A stretch of DNA of 64,000 bases from Costus lasius (GCA_027563935.2 CM050449.1:9018001-9082000), one strand, 5' to 3'. Shown: positions 1-11,435, numbered from the stretch's first letter. Numbers and translations: made by a program. Notes: generated by a model from the letters alone, not told the origin.

Positions 1-378
1 CGGCTCACCAAGTTAATGAATAGTTTGTTTACTAAGCGGGTCGTAACAAATGGTATCAGAGCAAAACTTAGTCCTAAGCATAGTGAGAAGGCCAATAGGA
101 AAGGACTACCGAGGATGGTGGAGCCGCCATTGGGCTGACCTCATATGCTGCCAACTAAGGAATGTGGGCTTGACGAGGACGTCAAGTCTAAAGTGGGAAA
201 GATTGTAATACCCCGAGTTTAGTCCCACATTGGAAGTGAGAGAAGAGATTATATGGTATATAAGACTTAGTGGGCTTGCTATTGTTAACTTGGGCTTAAA
301 TATTTTAATAGATTGGGCCACGTTGCAAATCAGCTCACCAAGTTAATTAATAGTTTGCTTACTAAGCGGGTTATAACA
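1..378 (+). mobile_element. TRIM-type miniature LTR retrotransposon (5' end outside window)
   Basis: A 175-bp terminal repeat at 204-378 begins TGTAATACCCCGAG and ends GGGTTATAACA. Its last 48 bp match positions 1-48 with a few differences, so 1-48 is the end of the 5' LTR. Just after it, at 51-62, lies TGGTATCAGAGC, the primer-binding site complementary to initiator Met-tRNA used by many plant LTR elements. The internal part is only about 155 bp with no coding capacity, and a purine-rich AAAGTGGGAAAGA precedes the 3' LTR. This is the structure of a TRIM element. It lies in the intron upstream of the first visible CCS1 exon. Target duplications cannot be checked because the left end is missing. 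Confidence 0.85.
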
Positions 379-450
379 CATATAGTTGTAAATTTTAATA
401 TATATTCATCTCAACATGTGTTTTTATCATCTCTGTTTCTAATTGTCCAG

Positions 451-2163
451 GTTTTCCTAAAGGGCCCATCTTTATATGCTTTCAAGGGAATGGCAGGTCG
501 ATTTGCTCCTATAGGTGTGCATTTAGCTATGCTACTGATCATGGCAGGGGGTACACTTAGTGCTGCTGGAAGTTTTCGAGGTTCTGTAACTGTTCCCCAA
601 GGGCTGAATTTTGTTATAGGCGATGTGATGAATCCCAATGGTTTTCTTTCTGTTCCGTTTCAATCATTCAACACTGAAGTTCATGTCAATAGATTCTACA
701 TGGATTACTATGATAGCGGGGAGGTAACTCAACAAAAAAAACTCCACTTATTGCCTTGGTTTCTCCAAAAAGACATCATGCTTTCTGCTCAGTATCCTAA
801 TTCATGGGTTCAGATAGATAGATCTCTTCCTGATACTGTTCTTATAAATGTACAGGTTTCTCAATTTTACACCGACCTCTCACTATTTAGTCTTGATGGA
901 AAGGAATTGATGAGGAAAACAATTAGAGTAAATGACCCTTTAAGATATGAAGGAATTACAATTTACCAAACTGACTGGGGATTCTCTGCACTTCAAATCA
1001 CAAAGAATGGCGAAGGTCCTTTCAATCTGGCTATGGCTCCTCTACAACTGAATGGTGACAAAAAGCTTTTTGGAACATTTTTACCTACTGGTGATGCTGA
1101 TTCAAAAGAAGTAAAGGGAATGTGAGTTAGCTATAATTTTCACACATTTCAGTTTTAAAAGAGGAAAACCTGGCTGATCTGGTCTGTTGGGGAATTTCTC
1201 AGATCAATGCTTGCTCGTGATCTACAGTCCATTGTCTTGTATGATGAAGAGGGAAAATTTGTTGGAATTCGTAGGCCGAGCTCAAAACTTCCGATTGATA
1301 TTGATGGTACAAGAATTGTAATTGAAGATGCTATTGGTAGTAGTGGCCTTGATTTAAAGGTATTGCCTTGTAATGTAACAAAAATTTCCCTCTAAAGTGT
1401 CATACAAGAATTTCTCTTGTTCCATTTACAGACTGACCCAGGGGTGCCGATTGTATATGCTGGATTTGGTGCTCTGATGCTGACAACTAGCATAAGTTAC
1501 TTCTCTCATTCACAGGTTAGAAATCGTCCATTGCTTTTGCTTGTAAATTCTTAAAAAGCATGGCAGGCATTTGTAAGACATTTTGTTGAGCATTTTGAAT
1601 GCCAAAATCACACCATGCAAATTATTATAACTTGCTTATTAAACAAACTATTTATCAACTTGATGAGCCAGAATAGCAATGTGGCTCAATTTATTAAAAT
1701 GTTTAAGCCCAAATTAATTATAGCAAGTTTGTATCATATAATCTTTTCTTCTACTTCCGAAATTTATTAAAATATTTAATCTTAAGTTAACAATAGCAAG
1801 CCAACTAAGTCTTATATATTATATAATCTTTTTTTTATTTTTATATATTATATAATCTTTTTTATTTTTATATATTATATAATCTTTTTTTTATTTCTAA
1901 TATGAGACTAAAGTGGCCAAAATCTTGGAGATTGTTGCTTATTTGAATTTGTAGCTGTAATTCATACTCAAATATTTAGGCATTATTCTTAGCCTGATCA
2001 CTGTTGGTGTGAACTTTTGCAGATATGGGCCGTACAAGACGGAACAGCAGTTGTCGTCGGAGGAAAGACAAACCGAGCAAAGCTTGAATTCAGGGATGAG
2101 ATGAACCGGTTACTAGACAAAGTACCAGAACTCGTTGCTATTGACCAAAATTTGAACGTTTAA
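451..2163 (+). CDS. CCS1: Cytochrome c biogenesis protein CCS1, chloroplastic (3' part)
   Basis: The protein is the thylakoid ResB-like partner of CcsA in system II cytochrome c maturation, delivering haem to apocytochromes f and c6. Five exons are visible: 451-723, 856-1121, 1203-1359, 1432-1515 and 2023-2163, all with GT-AG borders and consistent phases, giving the C-terminal 306 residues; earlier exons lie outside the window. Recognisable family blocks are [19 protein letters not shown] and [12 protein letters not shown], a transmembrane segment ([17 protein letters not shown]), the lumenal [17 protein letters not shown] block, and the last membrane helix before [11 protein letters not shown]. 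The end, [10 protein letters not shown], also matches the family. Intron 724-855 is 132 nt, phase 0 and free of stops, so an unspliced reading looks like one long ORF. Codons before 451 are intronic. Identification rests on recalled similarity to Arabidopsis CCS1. Confidence 0.92.
1622..1912 (-). repeat. Degenerate inverted relic of the TRIM LTR with AT-rich expansion
   Basis: Read on the minus strand this stretch follows the LTR at 204-378: the segments matching CTTGGGCTTAAATATTTTAAT, the CTTACTAAGC-like end and the AGTTTAGTCCCACATTGG-like start are all present in altered form. It looks like two partial, overlapping copies (about 1622-1760 and 1760-1912). The part corresponding to GAGATTATATGGTATATAAG is repeated three times as TATATTATATAATC separated by T-runs (about 1815-1885). 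It sits in the last CCS1 intron, in the opposite orientation to the upstream element. Confidence 0.7.
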
Positions 2164-2749
2164 TGCTCTCTGATTTGCTTCTGAGTTCTTCGTTTACACT
2201 CGAGTCAAATGAATTGATGGCAAGTTATTCTTTATCGGATTCTCAAGGCCTTGGCAACAGAAAAGAAGGTCCTTTTAATACATGAATTCTGTGCTCAAGC
2301 AAAGATTACAGACGAATTCTAAAATCGTATTCCAAGGATCTGTAGAGGAAAGAATCAAGGCGTCAAAGGATCACGATCGTGATTGAACTTTTCTATATCG
2401 AAAGTGTATGTCAGTTCACTTCTGTATAGCTTATTTTTACTCTCTTTTTTTTTCTAAAAAGAAACATTTTATTTTGGAGACTCTCATTTCTAAAGAACAT
2501 TGTATAGTATATAGATCAGTTATGACGCTGTATAAATTCTAGACGTATATTTTTGTCTCAAATAATTCATCCATTGAGAATAAATGTCTTGAAAGTGCAA
2601 AGATTGTTGAAGCTAGTATGCTTTCGTCATTGCATATTTTTTTACTTGGAGTCCCCGTATGATTTAGTACTTTACATCCAAGTGGAAATAATGGATAATA
2701 CTCGTATGAACAATAACTTGATAAAGAAGTTACCTAATGCAAACATTCG
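2164..2749. other. CCS1 3' UTR and start of the spacer
   Basis: AT-rich sequence following the CCS1 stop. No credible gene is seen. Because the next gene ends at 3141 on the minus strand, CCS1 and the BTB gene converge here and share this roughly 1 kb spacer (2164-3140). Confidence 0.5.
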
Positions 2750-2831
2750 GCTATATTTTGTTAAATAGAATTTATTAGATTCATTGTATTTTTCATCTTT
2801 TTCATCGTGAATTTCATTCAACAAAACATAA
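2750..2831. mobile_element. Diverged short MITE, related to the copy at 31592-31706
   Basis: The left end CTATATTTTGTTAAATAGAA is complementary, with mismatches, to the right end TTCATTCAACAAAACATA. Both match the ends of the better preserved element at 31592-31706. The internal CATCGTGAATTTCATTCAAC also matches. No clean target duplication remains. Confidence 0.5.
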
Positions 2832-3140
2832 CATAGTACTATTGTCGGCTTGCATGAAATATACATAACTGAAAATTTATGTGATTAAAATTAGATTATT
2901 TATTTGAAGGAATCATGAAATTCAATATATACCCCTCATTCATCAGAACTTTAAAGGTAGCATTTCATCAACTAGAGTAGATTTATGGGACAAAGCTTTC
3001 CATGCATACAAAATCAAAACCAAACCTGACTTCACACCTCCAATCCACCCAGTAAATAAACATTATGTGCTATTCTTGACTTCTTGTCAATCACAATCAA
3101 AATTATACAATTGGAAGACGGCCAAAGCCTGGTTACAAGA

Positions 3141-4878
3141 CTAGGTTTTATCAGATTGTAGATTTGTTCCCTGGTGTTCAGCGTAGGGCCTTATGAAAGT
3201 TCTCCTCCACCAGACCTCAAAGGCTCTTTGAAGGTTGGGGCAGTTATCACCAACCTTGAGGAAGCTCCCCAACCACGAGAGAAGAATACTCTGCTGGTCT
3301 TCCAAAGGAAGTGTCAAAATAGTTTGGCCAATTCCTTCCTCCACAACCTTCCTATCAAACGCTCTGCAGCCATGCTGTAACCAACTGTAATCATCAATCA
3401 GTGGCTGTAGCCAAACATGTAGCAGCAGTTGCCTGGACTCCCTCGACGGCAGTACGTCTCCTCGTCCGATGCCGACGAACAGCCGTGCAGTAATGCAGCT
3501 AACCAGATGGCGCGACACGATCGGTAGCTTCAAATGTAGTTTGGCGAGCTCATGCTGGCTGGCCCATATCATGGCAAATTCATCGGCTGCGTGCCTGTCC
3601 GACAAAATCTCAAGTAACCAAATTAGATTATCTGCCTCGAGAGCGATCTGCCGCGACACAGGGTGCTTGCTGTCGAATGATTTATCAGAGAAGCCAGGCT
3701 CAGATGCTTGTCTGAACAGATCCAGCAGTGATTTCATGCAGCTCCTGCATGAGCTATAGAATAACTCAAGGCATATGGGTCCATTAGTCGACCCATTGTT
3801 CTCCCTTAGAAGCTTCAGCACCAAGGATTTCATCTCTCGTCGACCTTTATCTTCGGTGCTTTTGAGTACTAACTCCAGTATGTGAGCAAGTGTGTGATTT
3901 GGTGGATCTGAGAGATCAGAAGCTACTCGTTTCAGTATAGGGCTGGCCCCATAGTTCTGGAGATGTTGGATAGAGGACACCACATTTTCTTCTTCCTCTG
4001 CAACCCAAGGGACAGCTTCTAAGTAATCTAAGCAGGACTTGATGCATGCATGGAATCCAAGTGATTCAGCAATCTGTTGAAAACAAAGTTATGTGAAGAC
4101 GTCAATCTTTAGTATACATCATTGTTGGTAAAACTTGAAATATGAAGGTTATTGTAAAGGATCACAGCTAAATATCGTATATATGAATTTCCTAGATTTA
4201 TGACGGAACCTTGAGAATGCGTAGCACACGAGAAACACTTTGCTTGATCAGTCTGAGTTTGAGTTCTTTGCAGTACATCAATCCGACAGTCTCAACATAG
4301 ACCTCCACATCTTCACAGTCTGTGATTTCAACGCATGGCAGAGGAGATTGCCTAGAGCTCTTATCTGCAAAGAAGCTGCTATTTTCTGCAAGAATGTTCC
4401 AATGCACACTCATTTTCACGCAAATTCCTTCCCTTCCAAACAAAATCACCTTCAAATCGCTGGTCTCCGGCTGTCCGAAGCCGACTGATATCTTGCGTTG
4501 CGGATTTTCGACATTCAGCTTTGGTGGTCTCTCCTGTGGCCTCTCAAGCAGCACTGTCGGAATTGCAGGAGCAGCAGCAGCAGCAGCAGCAGCATCAGAG
4601 ATCAGGCACTTCTGATCATCCGAAGAAATCTTAGATCCTAATGAGGTTGAATGTGGTTCCTTGCCGACTTGGGCATCTGCGCTATTCTGGACAGATGAAG
4701 CCTTTGATGGAACTGGAGACGACACTTTGGTTTTGTGCTGCTGGTGGTGATTTTTTAGGGTTCTTTGAAGAGCAGCAGGAGAGGGGCAGCACCAAAAGCC
4801 TTCTGGGGTTACTGCAATGGGGACATTTCTGATCTTTGGCCGTCCCTGCTCAATCCTACCAACCCTAAAATCTGCCAT
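3141..4878 (-). CDS. BTB/POZ domain-containing protein (At3g50780-like)
   Basis: Two exons on the minus strand, 4878-4210 and 4073-3141, separated by a 136-nt GT-AG intron. They join in phase at residue 223 and give 533 residues. The N-terminus carries the plant-specific KIRNVPIAVTPEGFWCCPSP block (residues 15-34), then a low-complexity linker with an eight-Ala tract (96-103). A BTB/POZ fold begins near residue 140 (DLKVILFGRE) and spans the exon junction. The remaining C-terminal part is helical and Leu-rich, with WLLEILSDRHAADEFA and the conserved end LQRAFEVWWRRTFIRPY. Proteins of this kind are thought to be CUL3 adaptors; substrate and location are unknown. The start is the first Met of the conserved N-terminus. 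The family member named is from memory; the BTB call is firmer. Confidence 0.85.
4571..4594 (-). repeat. In-frame trinucleotide repeat encoding polyalanine
   Basis: Eight GCA units on the plus strand read as eight GCT alanine codons on the minus strand inside the BTB gene's linker (residues 96-103). This is a likely site of length variation without frame loss. Confidence 0.9.
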
Positions 4879-5379
4879 ATACGTTTTGCTGCTTAATAGT
4901 GTTCCAGAGTAGAGATCATAAACTCCAGCTCGGTCGCTGTCAACTGTGAATCTTAAAAACCTAATTTGACATAAATTGCCATCTGCTTCCTAGAGAAACC
5001 AGTACATGAAAACCTGCAAATCGATCCCAAAAGAGAAGGAAGAACACCAGCATTAGTAATAGTGGGTAAAAACACAAGTGTTCCAGACTTTACTAGATTG
5101 CACGACAGATCAAACATAAGACAACTCAAAAATTAGACTTTGGAACTATCAGTGGCACTCAAAAACCACAAAATTGCATGATAGTAGGTCAGGTTCCGAA
5201 CTTGCTCTCGTTTCTCTCAAAACAACGAACTTCCTCCTAAATTTCGTGGAGAACATAAAAAGAATTCCTTTTCACAGCAACGAAGGGCCGGTACTTGCTA
5301 CAAACTCAAGAAACATCAAAAGAGAGATTGGCAAGGATGCAAGGAAAAGATGCAATTAGGGAATCTGAAAAACCTTGAC

Positions 5380-5482
5380 AAATCTGAAAGACACGCACTC
5401 CATCTGTGCCCTTCGACTGCTCGCTCCACCAATCTCCTCCATTTCTTTCTCTCCTCTTTTGAGAAACCCTAACGACAGGAAT
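5380..5482 (-). other. Possible first, untranslated exon of the BTB gene
   Basis: On the minus strand a sequence typical of plant leaders (AGGGTTTCTC, then purine-rich AGAGGAGAGAAAG) ends near a possible donor, AAG|GTTTTTCAG, around 5373. A 5'-UTR intron down to just above the start codon at 4878 would explain the 500-bp gap. This is inference only and needs transcript data. Confidence 0.3.
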
Positions 5483-5594
5483 GTTGTCGAGCAAAGGAGT
5501 GCGAGGTATGAATCATTGCCCTCCGACTAAAGTGGCGAAAAAGATGGGTTTTTTAGCTTTTCCAGATAAGGAACAACTTTTTCCCTCCAAATCT

Positions 5595-5597
<3 letters not shown>

Positions 5598-5633
<36 letters not shown>
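5598..5633. repeat. (CT)n microsatellite
   Basis: Eighteen CT units without interruption, in the divergent interval between the BTB and RPS9 genes. CT/GA tracts are frequent near plant promoters; no further function is visible. Confidence 0.95.
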
Positions 5634-5635
<2 letters not shown>

Positions 5636-5639
5636 ACTT

Positions 5640-7017
5640 TATATAAACAAAGCTACACTTTTGAGGGCTGTCCATGGCAGCACATGACCGCTGTGCCATG
5701 ATTCCATAGGAATAACAAAATGGAGAGTAGCAAGCTCACGTCGAAGCAAGAAACAGTAAAAGGCTGATTGAGATGACAATAGAGGTTAATAAACTGCACC
5801 ACGATACGATCGAGAAGACTAAGGTGTGTTCTTTGTTGATTTGTTCATTGATACCCTACTTAACATATGTTGAACAGGAAAAAGAATCAGCATTACTAGT
5901 CAAAGATACAACAGATCCGAGGGAGCGGCAAATTCGGTCTCAAGTCTCATATCCAGAAGAACTAGGGGCAAGCAGGGCAGGCTGGTCTACTCCTCTGTCC
6001 CTCTGTATGTGTGCTGGTTCTTGAATGCACAGGTAGATTAGTCCACGCACAGAAGGCATGTTCAGGGGCCACCAACCTGTAGTTCCAGCAGCAGGACTGC
6101 AGGAGGCGTGGAGAGGATCAAAATATTCCACTCATGGTGTTGGTGGCTGTGCTGAGTTGTGTAGTGTCAGATAGCGAGCTGAGGAGTTGCACATGCATGC
6201 AGAGAGAAAATTAATATAAAGGAGAAATTCAATGCTCATACGAGCAGAAATAGTTTTGTTTTGATCGTAAAACTCTAGTCAAAAGGAGATTATATGAGAA
6301 AAATTATGAAACCTCCAGTGAAGATTTCGTACCTGTACTTAAACTAGTTGACTTTCAGCAAAAAAAGGTCAAATATGTGGATAAGAACTATATTTTTACC
6401 CTAGTCAACTAATTTAAAACATAAGTAATCCTCTTCAGTTAAATTGAAGATTTTCTTTTACTAGCAGCTAGGGAACTTGCTTTAATATCTAATTAGAAAT
6501 CTGGTTCTCGGGTGTGTGTTTTTAAGAGAAACGATGGTTTTCACTTCAAGAGTATGATTGGTAGCTTGTCCTGGAGCTCTTGGAATTCACTGCTTCCAAG
6601 TTATTCGTTTCCTTATTTGGATTATTAGCTTGACTCATTATCCAATGTCTAAGATATTAAGTTGATAGATTTTGAATATCTTAATGCTTATGATGACATG
6701 ATAATAATAATAACCTCCCTTAATACTTCTTTTAAATCTTATAAAATGAGAAAAAATTAATTAATAATTGGCATTCACTTTCTCATTATTTTAATAGAAT
6801 AAAAATGATTTTTTTTATTTTTATTGTTTTATTTTTTTATAGTTAAAATTTATTACCTCAAACGAAAGAAATGAATTCGTAAGTGACATATCAGGCATAA
6901 CAGAGCTAATTCCTAATTGGACGGATAGGATTATCCGTCGGCTTCTTCCCCGGCCTAAAAGCCAGGCCTCCCCTCTCTTATCCCTAAAAACACAGTAGCG
7001 AAGCAGAGTCCGGTCCA
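5640..7017. other. Intergenic region upstream of RPS9
   Basis: No gene recognised. Short ORFs here lack codon bias or family motifs. The last 150 bp before 7018 become less AT-rich and hold the presumed RPS9 leader. The two flanking genes point away from each other. Confidence 0.5.
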
Positions 7018-10000
7018 ATGGCGACCATTTCCCTCTCCGCTCTCACCGTCGCCTTCTCGTCCTCCCTATCCTTCTCCTCGCATGTGTCCTCCAAGCCGAA
7101 TGCCTTGTCGCTCCGGATAAGTTATCCTCCATCCACGTCAAGGCACCGGAGGAATCCTCCGGCCGCGATCGTTGCCTCCTCCTCCTTCCCCACTGCCGCA
7201 GCTGTTAGTGGAGTCGCGTCCGTCTCCGAGGAGGACCTTGAAGGAGTGAGCCTCGAGAAGTACGTCAAGTCCCGGCTCCCCGGTGGCTTCGCCGCCCAGA
7301 GGTTAATTGGAACTGGGCGGAGAAAGTGCGCTATTGCTCGCGTCGTTCTCCAAGAGGGAACTGGGAAGTTCGTCATCAATTACCGTGATGCGAAGGTTTA
7401 GTGAACTTCCATGTTTCCGTGTATAGTTATGATTTAATCATAGAATTAGGCGTTGTAGAAATTTTGTTATTGCTCGTCATCTTTGTGCTGCCATTTCGAA
7501 AAGGAAGTGATTTTGATTAATTAAGATAACAAGATCAGATCAAATATCGCATTTATTACCACCAGTTGTTTTCTTACAAAAAAAAAAGGAATTTGTCTGG
7601 ATCATTGTTTCTTATGTCACGGTTCATTATGCTAGAACGGGGAATTGATACGAAAACGAAGATGCCTGAAGGGATGACTAAGTTGATTCTTTCCGATAAA
7701 TAATTAGTACTTGCTAGTCCTAATTGTTGTTGTTTGTTTTTTCGAGGCCCATTTTGACTGCAAGGAAAAAAAAAGTAAACTAGAATCTCAGACATAACAG
7801 ATGCCAACTCTTTGAAGAAATGGGAAAATTTAGAGCTTTAGTTGTGAAAAAAACACACACACACACCTAGTCTGAAGTCTGAACAAAATATGGCATTGAT
7901 TAACTGGGACTTTTGCATGTTGTAAGATTGATCCAATTGGATCATGATCATTTGTTTTTTGGTTTCTTTTTGGGTCTTGCAAATATTTCATGGAGAAAAG
8001 ATGAAAACATGGTGCTGCCAAGGTTTCTTCCCTCCAAAGATCAGCAGCCGGTTTTTAACAGTTTGAATTGACACTGTTGTTGCAGCTATGAGTTCATCTT
8101 AAGATTGTTAAACTTATGCTTTCTTTTATTCACGGAAAGTACTTTGCTGAATGAACTTCTGTAGTTTGTTTTAATTGATTGATGACTCTGTAGAAGTTCA
8201 GAAACACAAGATAAAAATTTAAGATATCCTATCCAACGTATAAAAGTACCAGTCTAGATTGAGACATTGAACAAGCACTTCCTTAGAAGGATATGACAGT
8301 GTTTATTTAGTTATGGCATGATATTATTATCAATGGCCAGGGTACAATGACTGTCTGAGAGTGATTTTCATACAAAGCATATGAGCTTATTTTTTCTTTT
8401 AATAATGTAAATCTTCTGTGTTGAGTTATTGACAAACATATGATGATTTGTATTTCATTTTCTATTAGGGATGCAATTTATATGCAGTGTCTATTCAGAA
8501 TCTGACAATATGTTGGATTCTGCTATACTATCTCTCTCTCTTTTTAAAAAATCCTTATGGTGCATCACGTGTTATGTATTACTATTTATCTTTAGTTATC
8601 ATCTCATTTTAATTTTTATTCGTATATTATTTAAGTAGATTAATATCTAGAAACTTGCAAGGTATTGCTCGGGAGGGGCAGGATTTAGATTGCTGGTTCT
8701 ATGTGTAATTTAAGTGTGGTCCACAAGTAGAACAAACACTTATAATGGGAACAAGCGATCTTTTCATATTGCCAAATAGATTCAAAGTTCTAATTTGTGC
8801 CATTGAAAATTTGGGACAATCTTGTATCAGGTGTTTGATGTGCTCAATTCAGTGTACTCTTTATATACATTGCTATATTAAATACATGCTAAATATTTCC
8901 TAATCCTTATCTTTAATTTCGAATTATTCAGCATTGGAATTATCATTATAGGCATTGTAGTTTCCACAATTCAACTGTTTTTACTAATTATCAGAATGGC
9001 ATATGCAGATTATTTGCAAGGAAATTTTTTTTCATGAAATTATATTCTTGTGATGAATATTTTATATAAAATTGTACACATTATTTGAGGTATAAGTTGA
9101 AAACTAAAGAAAAAACTTATATTTGGAGACCAAGTGATCCAGTGCAAACACAGACAAGTTAAAAGCATTAGGTCATTAGCCAAAGAAATAATTAATATGA
9201 TGCAAGTAAGAGTCAAACAACTTGGAAATGACTATCTTGCCTTTCTTGACTTGCTCCCACCATAGTTAGATCCTCCGGAGTGAAAAAGTCAATGTGATGC
9301 CCCGTACTGTTATTTGGATTTCTTTATCTATTAGGAATGCAACGTTGCCCTGTATATACTGTGTCTATTCGGAATCTGACAATACTTTAAATTCTGTTAT
9401 ACTATTTCTCTTTTTCTAAATTTTGACAGTGCATTCATGTATTACTTACTAACAGTTTGTTTTAATTATCATGTTATTTTAATTTTAATTTTTATATTAG
9501 TTTAAGTGTACATCACATTACATTGAGGGAGGAAGCAACGCTTAGGGAGATTTAATATCTAGAAACTTGCAAGTTATTCCTGAGAAGGGGCTGGATTTAG
9601 ATTGCTGGTTTGTGTAATTCGAGTGTGGTCCATAAGTGGAATGGGAATAATATCATCTTTTATAAACATAATAATGGGAATAAGCGATCTTGTGCCAAAT
9701 GGATGCAAGTTCTGATTTGTCCCAATGAAAAATTGGGACAATCTTGTATTAGGCGTTTGATGTGCTCGGCTCAGCATACTCTCTAGCGATATTTCTATTG
9801 TAAATGCGTTCTAAATAACTTCTATTTTGTATATTTCATTTAGTATTCTTCATATGGGAAGTATCCTTAATGGTCATTGCAGTTTCCACAACTCAACTGT
9901 TTCGCTAATTGTCAGAATGAAATATGCAGGAATAGTTACAAGGAAAGCCTTCATGGCTGCAATATATTAAAACTCCATTGTTGTCTTTAAGAATGAAATA

Positions 10001-10452
10001 TGCAGGAATAGTTACAAGGAATCAGTTTTGTTGTTTTAAATGCATGCTCTGCAATTCCTATTTCTTCTCTTTCTATCTATTCTTCAAGATGGGAACTATC
10101 CTTTTTGTCATTGTAGCTTCCACAAATTCACTGTTTGTACTAATTATCAGGATGTAATATACAGGAATATTTACAAGGGAATCCTCTATGGCTGCAATAC
10201 ATCAAAACTCCGATGCTGACTTTAGGATTTGAGAGCAGCTATGATGTTTTTGTAAAAGCTCATGGGGGAGGGCTCTCTGGCCAGGCCCAGGCAATTTCTC
10301 TCGGTATTGCACGTGCTTTGCTTAAAGTAAGTGAAAATCACCGGGCTGCTTTAAGGAAAGAAGGCCTTCTGACTAGAGATTCTCGAGTTGTTGAAAGGAA
10401 GAAAGCTGGTCTAAAGAAGGCTCGAAAAGCTCCTCAATTTTCAAAGCGTTGA
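7018..10452 (+). CDS. RPS9: 30S ribosomal protein S9, chloroplastic (uS9c)
   Basis: Nuclear gene for plastid small-subunit protein uS9. Exon 1 (7018-7395) and exon 2 (10165-10452) join in phase at AK|EY and give 221 residues. The first 50-60 residues are Ser/Ala/Pro-rich and lack acidic residues, as expected of a plastid transit peptide. A short acidic stretch (SVSEEDLEG) precedes [14 protein letters not shown]. The S9 core follows: [61 protein letters not shown], and the basic tail [12 protein letters not shown] that reaches into the decoding site. The 2769-nt intron carries a tandem duplication with imperfect copies of the exon 2 start. Identification is from conserved motifs and is strong. 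Confidence 0.95.
7851..7867. repeat. Short (AC)n microsatellite
   Basis: Eight AC units in the RPS9 intron. Confidence 0.8.
8440..9015. repeat. Copy A of a diverged tandem duplication in the RPS9 intron
   Basis: Matches copy B (9308-9925) in order through several blocks: TCTATTAGG.ATGCAA, GTGTCTATTC.GAATCTGACA, TTAATATCTAGAAACTTGCAA, GGATTTAGATTGCTGGT, TTGGGACAATCTTGTAT, GTTTGATGTGCTC and TTTCCACAA.TCAACTGTTT. It ends at an acceptor-like ATATGCAG (to 9008) followed by a poor copy of the exon 2 start (ATTATTTGCAAGG). Confidence 0.8.
9136..9311. repeat. Dispersed repeat, second copy at 15391-15584
   Basis: About 175 bp between the two duplicated halves of the RPS9 intron. It closely matches 15411-15584, including the identical TGCCTTTCTTGACTTGCTCC and CACCATAGTTAGAT. 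No coding capacity; ends are not clearly inverted, so the class is unknown. Confidence 0.8.
9308..9925. repeat. Copy B of the RPS9 intron tandem duplication
   Basis: Diverged second copy of 8440-9015. Compared with copy A it has small insertions, such as the GAGGGAGGAAGCAACGC segment near 9525-9541. It runs directly into the decoy exon starts at 9930 and 10006. Confidence 0.8.
9926..10022 (+). pseudogene. Two decoy copies of the RPS9 exon 2 start
   Basis: After ATATGCAG (ending 9929) the sequence GAATAGTTACAAGGAAAGCC parallels the true exon start (ATACAG then GAATATTTACAAGGGAATCC at 10165), and similarity continues through ATGGCTGCAATA.AT.AAAACTCC to about 9990. A second, shorter copy follows ATATGCAG ending at 10005. 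In both, the second codon of the would-be exon is TAG where the real exon has TAT, so use of either acceptor would end the protein right after Lys126-Glu. Confidence 0.8.
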
Positions 10453-10652
10453 AGTTTTCTCAAGGGGTGCGATTTGAGCTTTTCTTGTGAGCATTTACTA
10501 TTTTTGCTTGCAGTTTGTTGATATACTATATTGTTCGTTAGTTCGGACTAGTGTTTATGTTCATTCTTGAAATATTGGGTTGAAAGCAAGTGTTCTATAT
10601 GAAAAAGGTTCTTGATACAACGATTAATCTAATTTTGTGGATTAACTTTGGT
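10453..10652 (+). other. RPS9 3' UTR and flank
   Basis: AT-rich and without coding signs. A poly(A) site probably lies here, but no single hexamer can be chosen. Confidence 0.4.
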
Positions 10653-11435
10653 CTACACCAAGGTTTAAAATGTTGGTTCTTACCAAGCGGTAAGCTCAAT
10701 GGTATAGCATACCATATGTGTCTGCAGCGTATACCAGTTGGTGGTTTGAGTATGACCAGTAAACTGTGGACTGCATTGAGGATATACGACACCCTTTTCT
10801 CTTCTGATTGCTCATGGGGGGTTCTCAGTTGAAACCTTGTCTTGTCGAACATAGTATATTTTCATCCTAATCCTACTTTGTTGAACATATATGACAACCA
10901 AGACTCTTAGAGACTCCCATCTTTCTCCCAGCGAACAAAGTCATGGCTTACATATGAATGCAAAGGAGTTGCTGCAAGTTCTTTTCTTTAATGATGAGAT
11001 TGACTCTGAACATGCTCAAGGAATGAGTTTTAATTTGTTACCTTATTCTAGAATCCCATATCTATAGACTGTAGTGGTCCAAGCTCGCATATGTGAGCGA
11101 AGGTTCTGCTGTTCTGTTTGCAAGCAGCGAAGGTTATGTGGAAGGTTCTTCCACTTTGTCCGCTCATGAGACAGGTTCTACCACTTTGTCCGCTTGTCAC
11201 TTTGGCCACGGGAGCTGCTGCCTCCTAGTGACGAACGGCAAGCAATGATCAGCTAGTGGCTAGTTCTTTTCCTTCTCTCTTCTTCCTCTTCTCCTTTCTT
11301 CCCTCTCTTCTTCCGTTCCACTTTGCACTAGGTCTGTGTACTAGACTGGTACAAACCAATCCATACGATGGTATTGATTGGTACAAACCCTGCCCGGCAA
11401 CGTGCAGATACATACTAGTTTTTAAAATGTTGGTT
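10653..11435. repeat. Dispersed element with GGTTTAAAATG ends
   Basis: TTTAAAATGTTGGTT occurs in direct orientation near 10663 and 11423. The right part has the GGTACAAACC / GATGGTATTGATTGGTAC style wording also present in the element at 58424-58796, and a long pyrimidine tract lies near 11265-11322. The limits are approximate and the class is unknown. No gene is supported between them. Confidence 0.45.

Noticed and set aside
313..450. N-terminal extension of the CCS1 reading frame
   Set aside because: It runs through the TRIM LTR and intron; the acceptor at 449-450 and the family's conserved [10 protein letters not shown] start of the exon show that coding begins at 451.
4240..4832. Plus-strand ORFs of 60-100 codons over the BTB gene
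   Set aside because: Antisense shadows of a well-supported coding exon.
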